This document shows positions 9,008 to 18,547 of a DNA stretch of 64,000 nucleotides, in pieces. Where the stretch lies: contig NZ_SLVP01000001.1 in the NCBI RefSeq assembly GCF_004345425.1, positions 434,001-498,000 of the forward strand. Direction: 5' to 3'. The first letter of the stretch is position 1; every line of letters starts with the position of its first letter. The notes beneath the pieces were generated by a model, which saw only the letters and a program-made list of their open reading frames with translations, ran no database searches and was not told the origin of the DNA. This stretch comes from Paenibacillus sp. BK033 (GTDB lineage Bacteria; Bacillota; Bacilli; Paenibacillales; Paenibacillaceae). Both the position numbers and the translations under genes were made by a program.

Positions 9008-9373
9008 GTGAATTTTTTGATTACCATTACGATTCCGGAACCGGACGTTACGATTTACAAGCAGACGAATCCGCAGCTCAGCCATATTTACAATTTCACG
9101 GATTTCCATCTGATCACGCGCGAAAAGGGCGGCTTCTTTATTTTCTACAATTTCAAGGGAGACGTGCTGTTCGTCGGCAAGGCCAGAAAGCTGAGACCCC
9201 GCATAAAGAAGCATTTCGAGGACAGCGTGTCGCCGATGAAGAATTACCGCGACGAAGTGACCAAGATCGAGATTTACGTGAATGAGGATCCGGTGGAGCG
9301 AGAAATTTACGAGACCTACCTGATCAATCAATTCCGGGCGAAATACAATGTGGACAAGGTGTTGTACCGATAG
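9008..9373 (+). CDS. UvrC-type GIY-YIG-like single-domain protein
   Basis: 121 residues. The segment GDVLFVGKARKLRPRIKKHF followed by IYVNEDPVEREIYETYLINQFRAKYN closely follows the N-terminal GIY-YIG nuclease region of UvrC (GK-A--LR-R---HF and the E-----L---Y-P-YN end). The canonical GIY...YIG tyrosines are altered (FFIFYN...LFVGK), so catalysis is doubtful. I chose the GTG at 9008, preceded by AAGGAAAG; an upstream in-frame GTG at 8969 overlaps a likely -10 (TACAAT, 8973). It stands alone. It could be a small repair-associated or DNA-binding protein; function not established. Confidence 0.65.
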   Translation: MNFLITITIPEPDVTIYKQTNPQLSHIYNFTDFHLITREKGGFFIFYNFKGDVLFVGKARKLRPRIKKHFEDSVSPMKNYRDEVTKIEIYVNEDPVEREIYETYLINQFRAKYNVDKVLYR

Positions 9374-9394
9374 AATAGACATGCGATTGGCTGC

Positions 9395-9425
9395 AAAGGC
9401 TGCTCAGCAATGAGGGCCTTTTTGT
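9395..9425 (+). terminator. terminator after the UvrC-like gene
   Basis: AAAGGC...GCCTTT stem with an inner CTC/GAG extension and a T-run (9395-9425). Confidence 0.6.
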
Positions 9426-9559
9426 GTTGATATCGATTGTTGGAAAGGATTGATGTGAAGATCTTGCAGCATGTTCTTTAGTTTCGGTAGTTCAATTAAG
9501 AAGAGGATGGGCTATACTGTAGCGGCATAATCGATTTCATGGGAAAAGAGGGGCTGCTT

Positions 9560-11182
9560 ATGGAACAGACGAAGCGGAGTGTCATTGCGGTTAATCAGCT
9601 GGGCTTCCGGAGGACGGACCGGAAGACGGCAGTTATAGAAGGAGACGGCGGAACGTTCAGGTTGATTAACCAGACAACTGGCGAAGTGGTGTTGGAAGGG
9701 GAAACGGGGACTGCTGCCGAGGACGGATCCAGCGGCATGAAAGTTTGCCGGGCCGATTTTTCAAGCGTGCAGCAAGCGGGGGCCTACAGGCTGGAGACGG
9801 AGGAAGGGCAAGTCTCGGATTGGTTTGTTATCGGAGATGAGGTTTATGGGTCTGCTTTTCAGGCTTTGTTGAAAGCGTTTTATTATTTCCGGTGCGGAAG
9901 CGAGCTGGACGAGTCTTATGCGGGAGTATGGAAGCATGATGCGTGCCATCTGTCACCTGCGCTTGTGTACGGAGATGAAACGAGACAGGTGGATGCCTGG
10001 GGCGGATGGCATGATGCCGGCGACTATGGCAAATACGTCGGTCCGGGAGCAAAAGCGGTTGCCGATTTGCTGCTGGCTTACGAATGTTATCCGGATGCAT
10101 TCGCGCGAGCGCTGCCTTTGCCTGAAACAGACGGCGTGATGCCGGATGTGCTTCATGAATGCCGGTACGAGCTGGAATGGATGCAGCGCATGCAGGATGA
10201 GGAGTCGGGCGGCGTGTTTCACAAGCTGACGACTTTGCGGTTCCCTGCCGCAGATACCATGCCGGAGGACGATACGGACGAACTGTACGTATCCCCGGTA
10301 TCGGCAACGGCAACGGGCTGCTTTGCTGCTATTATGGCGATGGCATCGCGCGTCTACGGAGGCTTCGATTCGGTGTTTGCGTCCGGCTGCAAAACGGCAG
10401 CCGAGCGGGCATGGGAGTGGCTCGAGCGGCATCCAAAGGTGCCGGGCTTCCGCAATCCGCCCGAGATCGTAACGGGGGAATACGGCGATAGGCTCGATGA
10501 CGATGAGCGGTATTGGGCGGCGGCCGAGCTGTATCGTGCAACGGGAGAGGAACGGTATCATGACGCTTTTCTTCTATTGGCGGAGCGGGAATTCGACAAG
10601 TATGAGCTGGGCTGGGCCGATATGGGCGGCTACGGGACCATCTCCTATCTCTTGTCCGAACGGACGCGGGATCAGGCACTTGCGGAGCGGCTGCGGGCAG
10701 GTCTGTCGGAACGAGCCGAGCGGCTTGCCGATGTAAGCCGGAAGGACGGATACGGCGTATCTTTACAGGCGGAGCAGTACAGATGGGGCAGCAATATGCT
10801 GGTGCTCAATCATGCGATGTTATTGTTAATGGCTGATCGTGTTGCGGGAACGGCCGCGTATGCGGATCTGGCGCTGGATCACGTTCATTATCTGTTCGGG
10901 ATGAATGTAATGGGCATTAGTTATGTAACGGGGTTCGGCAGCCGGCCGGTTAAGCATCCGCATCATCGCCCATCCGAAGGCGACGGCGTGGAAGAGCCGG
11001 TTCCGGGGCTGGTATCCGGCGGTCCTAACCAGGGCCTTCAGGACGACTATGCCCGCGAGCATCTGGCAGGCAGAGCTCCTGCCGCCTCCTTCGCCGATGC
11101 TATGGAAAGCTACTCGACAAACGAAGTGACGATCTACTGGAACTCGCCTGCCGTGTTTGTTCTGAGTCATTTTGTTCGATAG
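9560..11182 (+). CDS. glycoside hydrolase family 9 enzyme (endoglucanase-like), cytoplasmic
   Basis: 540 residues from the ATG at 9560 (AAAGAGGGG site; an in-frame ATG at 9539 has none). An N-terminal CelD_N-like Ig domain (about 5-90; AVNQLGFRRTDRKTAV) is followed by the (alpha/alpha)6 barrel. Catalytic features: GGWHDAGDYGKY (Asp152/Asp155), the HPHHRPS motif (about 466-472) and the proton donor Glu522 in YSTNEVTIYWNSP. GH9 enzymes cleave beta-glucans by inversion. No signal peptide, carbohydrate-binding module or dockerin is present, so it probably acts inside the cell on imported oligosaccharides, as exo-glucosidase/glucosaminidase-type GH9 members do. Two hairpins follow the stop. Confidence 0.88.
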   Translation: MEQTKRSVIAVNQLGFRRTDRKTAVIEGDGGTFRLINQTTGEVVLEGETGTAAEDGSSGMKVCRADFSSVQQAGAYRLETEEGQVSDWFVIGDEVYGSAFQALLKAFYYFRCGSELDESYAGVWKHDACHLSPALVYGDETRQVDAWGGWHDAGDYGKYVGPGAKAVADLLLAYECYPDAFARALPLPETDGVMPDVLHECRYELEWMQRMQDEESGGVFHKLTTLRFPAADTMPEDDTDELYVSPVSATATGCFAAIMAMASRVYGGFDSVFASGCKTAAERAWEWLERHPKVPGFRNPPEIVTGEYGDRLDDDERYWAAAELYRATGEERYHDAFLLLAEREFDKYELGWADMGGYGTISYLLSERTRDQALAERLRAGLSERAERLADVSRKDGYGVSLQAEQYRWGSNMLVLNHAMLLLMADRVAGTAAYADLALDHVHYLFGMNVMGISYVTGFGSRPVKHPHHRPSEGDGVEEPVPGLVSGGPNQGLQDDYAREHLAGRAPAASFADAMESYSTNEVTIYWNSPAVFVLSHFVR

Positions 11183-11230
11183 GGGCAGAGCTCTGCCCCT
11201 GGATTTGAGTAAGACCCTGAGAGGGTCTTA
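11181..11230 (+). repeat. two consecutive palindromes after the GH9 gene
   Basis: A perfect 20-bp palindrome (11181-11200, overlapping the stop codon) is followed by a 9-bp stem with 3-base loop (11210-11230). Neither has a T-tract; they may form an attenuating or mRNA-protecting 3' structure. Confidence 0.5.
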
Positions 11231-11332
11231 TGGATAAATCCGGAGGACTAAATGGCAATGATAAGCGGAAGAAGGCTAGAATCGGCGGGTTGATCACGGA
11301 GACAGCTGATGGTAAGGTAAGCAGATAATGAA

Positions 11333-11357
11333 AAAAAGACCCCGGCGGGGTCTTTTT
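11333..11357. terminator. strong bidirectional terminator
   Basis: A5 + GACCCC / GGGGTC + T5 stem-loop with a 3-base loop, between the GH9 gene (+) and the acetyltransferase (-). Confidence 0.85.
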
Positions 11358-11411
11358 GCGTAACCGGGATAGTAAGTTTAAGTCCCTTAGGGACCTTAAC
11401 CTTAATCACAG

Positions 11412-12287
11412 CTACATCTCTCGCACCATCAACACCTGCTCCATGGTGGTTGCAAGTCCCATCCCGGCCAGCACCTCGGCAAGGGCCGTATTGGATGCCC
11501 GGATATTAAAGGCCGAGCGCCGGCAAGTTTCGCCGGGCTGCCATACCTCGTGCAGTGCAGCCGCCAATACAGCCTTGGCGTCGGTACGGCCCGGAGCTAC
11601 TTCAGCCCGGTACAGGACAATGCCCGTCAGATCGCCGTCCGGGCTGAACGTCCTCCTGTACAAGGCATAACCGGCTGCTTCTCCGCCGTCAAAGACGGCA
11701 ACGCTCTCGCCATCCTTCAAGCTGGTCAGACCGGCCTGCCAGACTTCGCCCGCGGAGTAGAACGGTAGCCGCGCGGCTTCCGCTGCCATGCCTAGCGCAA
11801 TCTGGAACGGATGCTCGTACGTATCGTCCATATCCGGAATCGGCTGCTCCGTGGACTGGATCAGGAGACGGTCTATCTGCTTATATCCAATGGATTCGTA
11901 CAGCCGAATGGCATTCGCATTTTGCGAGATCGCCTCGAGATTCGCTTGAACAACGCCTAATTCCTCGTATAGCTGCAGATTCCTCAGCATAAGGGCCTTG
12001 CCAATGCCCTTGCCTCGGAACGCCGGCTTGATGGCGGTACCGCCGTTCCAAGCCAGCGTTCGGCCGCCGTATTCACGGAAGCCGTTCATAACGAGTCCGG
12101 CGGCTTCGCCGTCGACATAACAGGCAAGGGAATGCTCAAGCGAGAGACCTTCAGATGCGGTCCGGCCGATGAACCGGTCGAGCGGAAGCGCAGCCGGAAC
12201 CAAATAACCTTCGAAGGACTGGTTCCACAGCTCAGACACCCCGATAATCGGAAGCTCACTCAGCGGGCGAAAGATAACGTTCACCAC
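11412..12287 (-). CDS. GNAT-family N-acetyltransferase (two GNAT folds)
   Basis: 291 residues. The first half (about 5-150) carries the acetyl-CoA loop in FRGKGIGKALMLRNLQLYEE (the R/Q-x-x-G-x-G/A motif) and a C-terminal NANAIRLYESIGYK strand. The second half (about 160-290) looks like a degenerate second GNAT fold. The substrate is unknown. It starts with GTG at 12287 behind a strong AAGGAGGGGG site. It lies only 10 bp after the peptidase gene on the same strand, so the two are probably co-transcribed. Confidence 0.8.
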   Translation of the reverse strand: MVNVIFRPLSELPIIGVSELWNQSFEGYLVPAALPLDRFIGRTASEGLSLEHSLACYVDGEAAGLVMNGFREYGGRTLAWNGGTAIKPAFRGKGIGKALMLRNLQLYEELGVVQANLEAISQNANAIRLYESIGYKQIDRLLIQSTEQPIPDMDDTYEHPFQIALGMAAEAARLPFYSAGEVWQAGLTSLKDGESVAVFDGGEAAGYALYRRTFSPDGDLTGIVLYRAEVAPGRTDAKAVLAAALHEVWQPGETCRRSAFNIRASNTALAEVLAGMGLATTMEQVLMVREM

Positions 12288-12297
12288 TACCCCCTCC

Positions 12298-13992
12298 TTA
12301 CAGCGCTTTATCGTCTACGCTTTCCAGCCAGCTGTCGATGCTGCCGATGACGGAAGTAACGCAGCCATCCTCGAACGGCGAGATCAGGCCGGCAACCTTA
12401 ACAAGCTCGGTGAAGGAAAGGCTTCCGCCTTGACGGCAAAGCTTGAGATAATCGGCCCATGCCGATGTCCGGTCCTCGTGCATTCTTTTCCAGAACTGAA
12501 AGGCACAGATTTGAGCCAGGGTGTAATCGATATAGTAGAACGGACTGCCGAAAATATGCCCCTGACGCTGCCAGAAAGCACCTTGCTCGAGATAGCTGTT
12601 CTCCTCGTAATCGCGATGCGGCAAATATTTCTTCTCGATTTCGCGCCAAGCAGCCTTCCGCTCAGCAGGAGTAGCATCCGGATTCTCGTAGACAAAATGC
12701 TGAAATTCGTCAACCGTTACGCCATAAGGGAGGAAGAGAAGGGCGCTCGCCAAATGCTGGAACCGGTATTTATCCACGTCCTCCTTGAAGAACAGGTCCA
12801 TCCACGGCCAGGTGAAAAACTCCATGCTCATCGAATGAATCTCGCAGGCCTCATAAGTCGGGAAGGCGTATTCCGGCACGGCGAAGCTTCTGCTCTCGTA
12901 CACCTGGAAGGCATGGCCGGCTTCGTGCGTCAGCACGTCGATATCTCCGGAAGTACCGTTAAAGTTGGAGAAAATAAACGGTGCGCCGTATTCGCTGATG
13001 TAGGTGCAATAACCGCCGCCTTGCTTGCCTTTTTTCGCAACGAGATCCATCAGGCCGTTATCCAGCATAAACCGGAAAAACTCGTCCGTCTCCGGCGACA
13101 GCTCCGCATACATTCGAGCTCCGTTCTCGACGATCCAATCCGGGCTGCCTTTCGGCTTCGCATTGCCCGACAGGAAAGCAAGGTTCTCGTCGTAGTAATA
13201 GAGATGGTCGACGCCAATGCGCTCGCGCTGGCGTTCCTTCAGCCTGCTCGCCACCGGCACGATATGCTCAAGCACCTGATTGCGGAAATTCGCCACCATC
13301 TCCGCCGTATAATCGGTGCGGCTCATGCGGGCATAACCAAGCTCAACGAAATTCGCGAAGCCCAGCTTTTTCGCGATGCGGGTACGCACCTTCACAAGCT
13401 CGTCGTAAATCCGGTCAAATTCAGCTTCATTCTCGCTCATGAATCCGGAAGAAGCCTCGGAAGCCTGTTTGCGGACGGAGCGGTCGGTCGATTGCTGGAA
13501 CGGCGATAGCTGCGAAAGCGTCCGTTCTTCGCCGTCGAACATGATTTTGGCGGAAGCAATAAGCTTCGTGTATTCCGTGGACAGCTTGTTCTCCTGCTGC
13601 AGGTCCTCGATAACCTCCGGGCTGAACGTCTTCAGCGAGAGTTCGGCCAGCTGGAACAGCTGACGGCCCCATTTGTTTTCAAGCTCCGAGCGGAACGCCG
13701 AATTCACAAGCGCCCGGTAATAATCCGTTATGTACTCCTGAACGACAGGTCCGTTCTCGTCGAAGAAATCCTGCTCGGCTTTATAAAATTCATCGTTTGT
13801 ATCAATCGAATGACGGATGCTCGCAATTTGCTGCATCGTATCAAATTCGCTCCGCAGCTTGTTGAGGCCGGTCATTGCCGCGTCCTGCTCCTCGAATCGG
13901 CTTGCCGCGTTAAAGGCGGATAGAAGCTCCTTGAACTGCTTCTCGAAGGACGCTACATCGGGACGTTCGTAACGATACTCATTAAATTTCAC
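12298..13992 (-). CDS. M3-family oligoendopeptidase (PepF-like)
   Basis: 564 residues, cytoplasmic zinc metallopeptidase. The thermolysin-like zinc motif HEAGH is in DVLTHEAGHAFQVYES, with the third ligand Glu in TYEACEIHSMSMEFF downstream. Length and the late motif SPFYYIDYTLAQICAFQFW fit the M3B oligoendopeptidase F branch. It hydrolyses short peptides. The GTG start at 13992 is preceded by an AGGTG-type site. It is first gene of a two-gene unit with the acetyltransferase; no chemical link between them is evident. Confidence 0.9.
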   Translation of the reverse strand: MKFNEYRYERPDVASFEKQFKELLSAFNAASRFEEQDAAMTGLNKLRSEFDTMQQIASIRHSIDTNDEFYKAEQDFFDENGPVVQEYITDYYRALVNSAFRSELENKWGRQLFQLAELSLKTFSPEVIEDLQQENKLSTEYTKLIASAKIMFDGEERTLSQLSPFQQSTDRSVRKQASEASSGFMSENEAEFDRIYDELVKVRTRIAKKLGFANFVELGYARMSRTDYTAEMVANFRNQVLEHIVPVASRLKERQRERIGVDHLYYYDENLAFLSGNAKPKGSPDWIVENGARMYAELSPETDEFFRFMLDNGLMDLVAKKGKQGGGYCTYISEYGAPFIFSNFNGTSGDIDVLTHEAGHAFQVYESRSFAVPEYAFPTYEACEIHSMSMEFFTWPWMDLFFKEDVDKYRFQHLASALLFLPYGVTVDEFQHFVYENPDATPAERKAAWREIEKKYLPHRDYEENSYLEQGAFWQRQGHIFGSPFYYIDYTLAQICAFQFWKRMHEDRTSAWADYLKLCRQGGSLSFTELVKVAGLISPFEDGCVTSVIGSIDSWLESVDDKAL

Positions 13993-14111
13993 TTGGATAC
14001 ACCTGACCTCTCTTGTTCATGGGTTTTGAAAATAGGAAATGGATGGTAGAACCATCGCCTTGTGATGTCTATTCGTTAGGATTAGCGGTGAATCCTGCTT
14101 CTTCCGCAAGC

Positions 14112-14154
14112 AAAAAGGCTTCCTTCACCAATGCTCAGGCGAAGAGAAGCCTTT
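14112..14154 (-). terminator. terminator for the M20 gene
   Basis: AAAGGCTTC (14114-14122) pairs with GAAGCCTTT (14146-14154). Read on the minus strand the stem runs into TTTTT, 28 bp after the M20 stop codon. Confidence 0.65.
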
Positions 14155-14181
14155 CATGAAAGTATGTTCAGCAAGTTGCGT

Positions 14182-15363
14182 TTATGTCCGGGTTCTTTGC
14201 TCGAATTCCTCGCGAATCCTGGCGAGCAAAGCGGGATCGGCAACCACGTCGTAAGCGGTAGCCGCCAGCGTCTTGGCGGCGAAAATCATCCGCTCGAGCG
14301 CGCGCTCCGTCATCGCGGCATCGCGGAATTCCACGGTGTGGAGAAGGAAGCGCTCCTCGACGATTTTGACATAAGGATGAATGGCGGGGCAGCGGACGGA
14401 TACATTGCCCAAATCCAGGGAGCCATGATCCTTCCCGGTCTCGATCTCTTCCGGCTTCACGCCTAGCTCAAGCAGATTGGCGGTGAAGCATTCGGACAAA
14501 GCCTCATTCGTGAGCAGCTCGTCATAGGAAAATTCATAATTGCTCATTTCCAGCCTGCAGCCGGTCTGCAGAGCCGCACCTTCGGCGCAGCGGCGAACCT
14601 TCTCGGCAAGCTCGTCCGTGTAGGCCCGGGTAGCGGAACGGACATAAAATTGGGCGGAAGCGTAGTCCGGAATGACGTTGGGCGCTTTGCCGCCGTTATC
14701 GATAATGCCATGAATGCGGGCATCGCTTCGTGTCTGCTGCCGGAGAGCATTAATGCTGTTGAACAGCTGCAGAACCGCGTCGAGGGCATTCACGCCTTCG
14801 TAAGGGCTTGCCGCCGCATGGGCAGGCTTGCCGAAATATTCGAACCGGATCGCGTCAAGCGCAAGCGAATCGCCGGATTTCTCAAACGTATAATAAGGAT
14901 GCGCCATCAGCGCGAAGTCGCAGTCGTCGAACAGACCGGCTTCGGACATCGGCACCTTGGCGCCTTTGGTTTCTTCGGCAGGCGTTCCGTAGACGCGGAT
15001 CGTTCCGCCAAATTGATCCATGACGGCCTTTAGCCCAACGGCTGCCGCAATTCCCATCGTGCAGATGAGATGATGGCCGCAGGCATGTCCGATTTCCGGC
15101 AGGGCGTCATATTCGCATAGAAAAGCAACGGTTGGACCCGGCTTGCCGGTCGCATAGGTTCCGATAAAAGCGGTTGGAATGCCAAGCGTACCCTTTTCAA
15201 CCGAGAAGCCTTGTCTCTCCAGCTCCTCAGTCAGCATGGCCGCGGATTTGAACTCCTGGTGGCCCAGCTCCGGATTAGCCCCAATCGTTCGCGAGATTTG
15301 TTTGAAGTTTTTCGCATGGGATTCAATGGTGTCAATTACGAGTTGCTTGTTGCCGCTTGTCAT
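14182..15363 (-). CDS. M20-family amidohydrolase/aminoacylase (AbgB-like)
   Basis: 393 residues. The metal site is marked by FLCEYDALPEIGHACGHHL (Asp and the His-x-Cys-Gly-His pair), then the Glu in GTPAEETKGAKV and further His ligands (MAHPYYTF, GKDHGSLDLG). A dimerisation domain is inserted at about 175-290. This pattern is the M20D amidohydrolase/AbgB group, which hydrolyses N-acyl amino acids or p-aminobenzoyl-glutamate. The start at 15363 sits behind AGAAGGAGG; the longer in-frame start at 15384 would place that site inside the gene. Monocistronic. Substrate unknown. Confidence 0.85.
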   Translation of the reverse strand: MTSGNKQLVIDTIESHAKNFKQISRTIGANPELGHQEFKSAAMLTEELERQGFSVEKGTLGIPTAFIGTYATGKPGPTVAFLCEYDALPEIGHACGHHLICTMGIAAAVGLKAVMDQFGGTIRVYGTPAEETKGAKVPMSEAGLFDDCDFALMAHPYYTFEKSGDSLALDAIRFEYFGKPAHAAASPYEGVNALDAVLQLFNSINALRQQTRSDARIHGIIDNGGKAPNVIPDYASAQFYVRSATRAYTDELAEKVRRCAEGAALQTGCRLEMSNYEFSYDELLTNEALSECFTANLLELGVKPEEIETGKDHGSLDLGNVSVRCPAIHPYVKIVEERFLLHTVEFRDAAMTERALERMIFAAKTLAATAYDVVADPALLARIREEFEQRTRT

Positions 15364-15460
15364 GGACAAGCCTCCTTCTATCAAACTTTATCCCCACCAT
15401 TATAACCGATAAGCCGCATGGTTGCCTGCTCGTGCCGGCCATTGAAGAAGCTCAGACTTG

Positions 15461-16288
15461 CTAATGAATGCCATGCATCTTCTTGAACTGCTCCGGACTC
15501 ATGCCCTCAAGCCTCTTGAAGACGGTGCTGAAATAGCTGGCGCTGTCGAAGCCAACCTTCGCCGCAATCTCGTGCATTTTATGCTCCCGGCCTAGAAACA
15601 TCAGTTCCTTGCTGCGGTTAATCCGTTCCCGGTTCACGTATTCCATCGGCCGCATGCCCATCAGCTGCTTGAACAAGCGGCACAGATATTGCGGAGTAAC
15701 GCCAATGCGCGAAGATAAATCTTGCATGGTCATGACGCTGTCGATATGCTCTTCGATATAACGGATGACCGGATTGAGCCGCATGTAATATTGCTCGGCG
15801 GATTGGGTGCTGACCTGTACCACCTTCATCAAGTCGAGCAGGAACAGATACAACAGCTTCGAGCATTCAAGACCGAGAAAAGGAAGTCCCGACTCCGCCA
15901 TGGCGGAAATGCCGCGCAGATGGGCAACGATCATTTCGCTGTCGGTAACGGAGTACAGACCGGGTTCTTTGATGCCGGCTTGGGCAAGCAAGTCCTGCGC
16001 CAGACTGCCGCCAAAGCTGATGAAATAAACATCCCACGGTTCCCGGACCGCATAATAACGGTGGGGAACGCCGGGGAAGAGACAAAACCCCTGACCGGCC
16101 TTTACGGTATACCGCTCGTCTCCGATCCACAGCTCGCCTTCTCCGCCGGTGGACTGAAGCCACTGATAATGCGGAAAGCCCTGCTGACGGTCGATCGTCT
16201 CCTGGTTATTCCAGTGGCCGATAATGTCTACGAAAAGGGGGAGCTTGCGGTCGGAATCGGCCAGAATCGGAAATACCAATTTATCCAT
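15461..16288 (-). CDS. AraC-family regulator, probable controller of the GH42 gene
   Basis: 275 residues. The N-terminal AraC-type sugar-binding cupin (about 20-150; GEGELWIGDERYTVKAGQGFCLFPG then VPHRYYAV) has the usual Pro-rich arm-like lead. The C-terminal double helix-turn-helix (about 175-272) includes MQDLSSRIGVTPQYLCRLFKQLMG and ends with VGFDSASYFSTVFKRLEGMSP. ATG at 16288 follows GGAAGTGG. It is divergent from the beta-galactosidase gene (126-bp gap), the classic layout for a substrate-responsive activator; the inducer is presumably a galactoside (inference). Confidence 0.88.
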   Translation of the reverse strand: MDKLVFPILADSDRKLPLFVDIIGHWNNQETIDRQQGFPHYQWLQSTGGEGELWIGDERYTVKAGQGFCLFPGVPHRYYAVREPWDVYFISFGGSLAQDLLAQAGIKEPGLYSVTDSEMIVAHLRGISAMAESGLPFLGLECSKLLYLFLLDLMKVVQVSTQSAEQYYMRLNPVIRYIEEHIDSVMTMQDLSSRIGVTPQYLCRLFKQLMGMRPMEYVNRERINRSKELMFLGREHKMHEIAAKVGFDSASYFSTVFKRLEGMSPEQFKKMHGIH

Positions 16289-16414
16289 AATGGAGCCACT
16301 TCCGGTTTCATATATTTAAAGTGATGTGAATATAATGTGATTTTATTGGATCTGAAAGCGTATTACAATATTAATATCGTAATAGACAATTTACTTGTAT
16401 GGAGGTTAACACCG

Positions 16415-18490
16415 ATGACCCTGAAGTTCCCGCCAATCAGCCCCAAATTCCCGCAAATGCTCCATGGAGCGGATTATAACCCGGACCAATGGCTTGATTA
16501 TCCTCATGTTCTCGAAGAAGATATCCGCCTGATGAAGCTGTCGAGCAGTAATGTGATGTCGGTCGGCATTTTCTCTTGGGCAGCTTATGAGCCTGAAGAA
16601 GGCGTATATACGTTTGAATGGATGGACCGGCTGCTGGACCGTTTCGCGGCGAACGGCATTTATGCCTTGCTTGCCACGCCAAGCGGCGCAAGACCGGCCT
16701 GGATGTCGGAGAAATATCCGGAGGTTCTCCGCGTAGAGGAGAACGGAATCCGCAATATGCACGGCGCGCGCCATAACCATTGCTTCTCTTCTCCGGTATA
16801 CCGCGCGAAGGTGAAGGAGATGAACCGCAAGCTGGCAGAGCGTTATTCGCAGCATCCGGCAGTCATCGGCTGGCATATCTCCAACGAATACAGCGGCGAA
16901 TGCCATTGCAACTACTGCAGAGAAGCCTTCCAGAACTGGCTGAAGAAGCGCTACGGCACGATTGAAGCGTTGAACCACGCCTGGTGGACAACCTTCTGGG
17001 CTCATAAATATACAAGCTTCAGCCAGATCGATACGCCAACCTACCGCGGGGAAAAAGCGGTGCACGGCATGAACGTGGACTGGAGAAGATTCGTAACCGA
17101 TCAAACGGTGGATTTCTGCCGCAACGAAATGGAGCCGCTTCGCGAGATTAATCCGGAGCTGCCGATTACAACCAACTTCATGCTGGACTTTGAGCCGCTG
17201 AACTACTGGAAATTCTCCGAGCTTCTCGACGTGATCTCGTGGGATGCTTATCCGACCTGGCATGACGCGAAGGATCAAAGCGAGCTTGCGGCGTGGATCG
17301 GCTTCAACCATGACGTATTCCGTTCGCTCAAAGGCGGCAAGCCGTTTATGCTGATGGAGAGCACGCCAAGCATGACGAACTGGCAGCCGATCAGCAAGCT
17401 GAAGAAGCCGGGCATGCATCTGCTCGCTTCCATGCAGGCGGTTGCCCACGGCTCGGATACGGTTCAATATTTCCAATGGCGCAAAAGCCGCGGCTCCAGC
17501 GAGAAGCTGCACGGCGCCGTCGTGGACCATGTCGGTCATGAGAATACCCGCGTCTTCAAGGATGTGACGGATGTGGGCCAGGCGCTTGAGAAGCTGCAAG
17601 AGGTAGTTGGCACTTCGGTTAAGCCCGAGGTAGCGCTTATCAATGACTGGGAGAACCGCTGGGCGGTGAAGGACTCGCAAGGACCGCGCAACTGCGGCAT
17701 TCATTACGAAGAAACGTTGAAACGTCACTACCGTCCTCTGTGGGATATGGGCGTGCCCGTCGACATTATTGATTCGGAGTGCGCGTTTGATTCTTACAAG
17801 CTGCTGATTGCGCCAATGCTGTACATGGTTCGCCCGGGCGTTGGCGAGCGGATTGAGGAGTTTGTGAAAAATGGCGGCACGTTTGTTGCGACGTACTGGT
17901 CGGGTATCGTGAACGAAAGCGATCTGTGCTTCCTGGAAGGCTTCCCTGGACCGCTCCGCAAGACGCTTGGCATCTGGTCCGAAGAGATTGACTCCCTGTA
18001 CGACGGGGAAAAGAACAGCGTTGTGATGTCGGAAGGCAACAAGCTGGGTCTTGCAGGCTCTTACGATGCGATTGAACTCTGCGACCTGATTCACCTGGAA
18101 GGCGCGGAAGCTTTGGCCGTATACGGCGATGACTTCTACGCGAGCCGTCCGGCACTGACGGTGAACCAGCTTGGCGAAGGCAAAGCGTATTACGTCGCTT
18201 CCCGCAATACGGAGCCGTTCTTCACCGATTTCTTCAAGAAGCTGGTCGAGCAGGAAGGACTGAAGCGCGTCGTGGAGACGGAGCTTCCGCAAGGCGTTAC
18301 GGCCCAACTGCGCTCCGACGGCGAGTTCGATTATGTATTCGTGATGAACTTCAGCGAGTCGGCGCAGCAAGTAAAGCTCGACGAGCAGGCGTACGAGGAT
18401 GTTCTTGCCGGCGGCAAGGTGGGCAATGTGCTTGACCTTCCGCTTAACGGAGTAAGGATTCTGAAAAGAAAAGCAAGCTTCCACTCCTAA
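16415..18490 (+). CDS. GH42 beta-galactosidase
   Basis: 691 residues from ATG 16415, which follows TATGGAGG; an upstream in-frame ATG at 16337 has no site. It is a cytosolic retaining beta-galactosidase with a TIM barrel (about 1-385), trimerisation/GATase-like domain (390-600) and C-terminal beta domain. The acid/base Glu158 lies in ISNEYSGECHCNYC, directly followed by the cysteine cluster that binds zinc in family members. The nucleophile Glu315 lies in MLMESTPSMTNW. No signal peptide, so imported galacto-oligosaccharides are the likely substrate. It is paired with the divergent AraC gene. Confidence 0.93.
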   Translation: MTLKFPPISPKFPQMLHGADYNPDQWLDYPHVLEEDIRLMKLSSSNVMSVGIFSWAAYEPEEGVYTFEWMDRLLDRFAANGIYALLATPSGARPAWMSEKYPEVLRVEENGIRNMHGARHNHCFSSPVYRAKVKEMNRKLAERYSQHPAVIGWHISNEYSGECHCNYCREAFQNWLKKRYGTIEALNHAWWTTFWAHKYTSFSQIDTPTYRGEKAVHGMNVDWRRFVTDQTVDFCRNEMEPLREINPELPITTNFMLDFEPLNYWKFSELLDVISWDAYPTWHDAKDQSELAAWIGFNHDVFRSLKGGKPFMLMESTPSMTNWQPISKLKKPGMHLLASMQAVAHGSDTVQYFQWRKSRGSSEKLHGAVVDHVGHENTRVFKDVTDVGQALEKLQEVVGTSVKPEVALINDWENRWAVKDSQGPRNCGIHYEETLKRHYRPLWDMGVPVDIIDSECAFDSYKLLIAPMLYMVRPGVGERIEEFVKNGGTFVATYWSGIVNESDLCFLEGFPGPLRKTLGIWSEEIDSLYDGEKNSVVMSEGNKLGLAGSYDAIELCDLIHLEGAEALAVYGDDFYASRPALTVNQLGEGKAYYVASRNTEPFFTDFFKKLVEQEGLKRVVETELPQGVTAQLRSDGEFDYVFVMNFSESAQQVKLDEQAYEDVLAGGKVGNVLDLPLNGVRILKRKASFHS

Positions 18491-18512
18491 GCCGGCTGCG
18501 AGCGATAAGCGA

Positions 18513-18541
18513 TTGACATTTATTGCGCCATTCTCTATAAT
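18513..18541 (+). promoter_or_regulatory. sigma-A promoter of the tyrS leader
   Basis: Perfect TTGACA (18513-18518), 17-bp spacer, perfect TATAAT (18536-18541). Predicted transcript start about 18548. Confidence 0.85.
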
Positions 18542-18547
18542 TTCTGT

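Noticed and set aside
12430-13509. A 359-residue plus-strand frame inside the M3 peptidase gene
   Set aside because: Shadow of a confident peptidase gene; it runs opposite the HEAGH codons.
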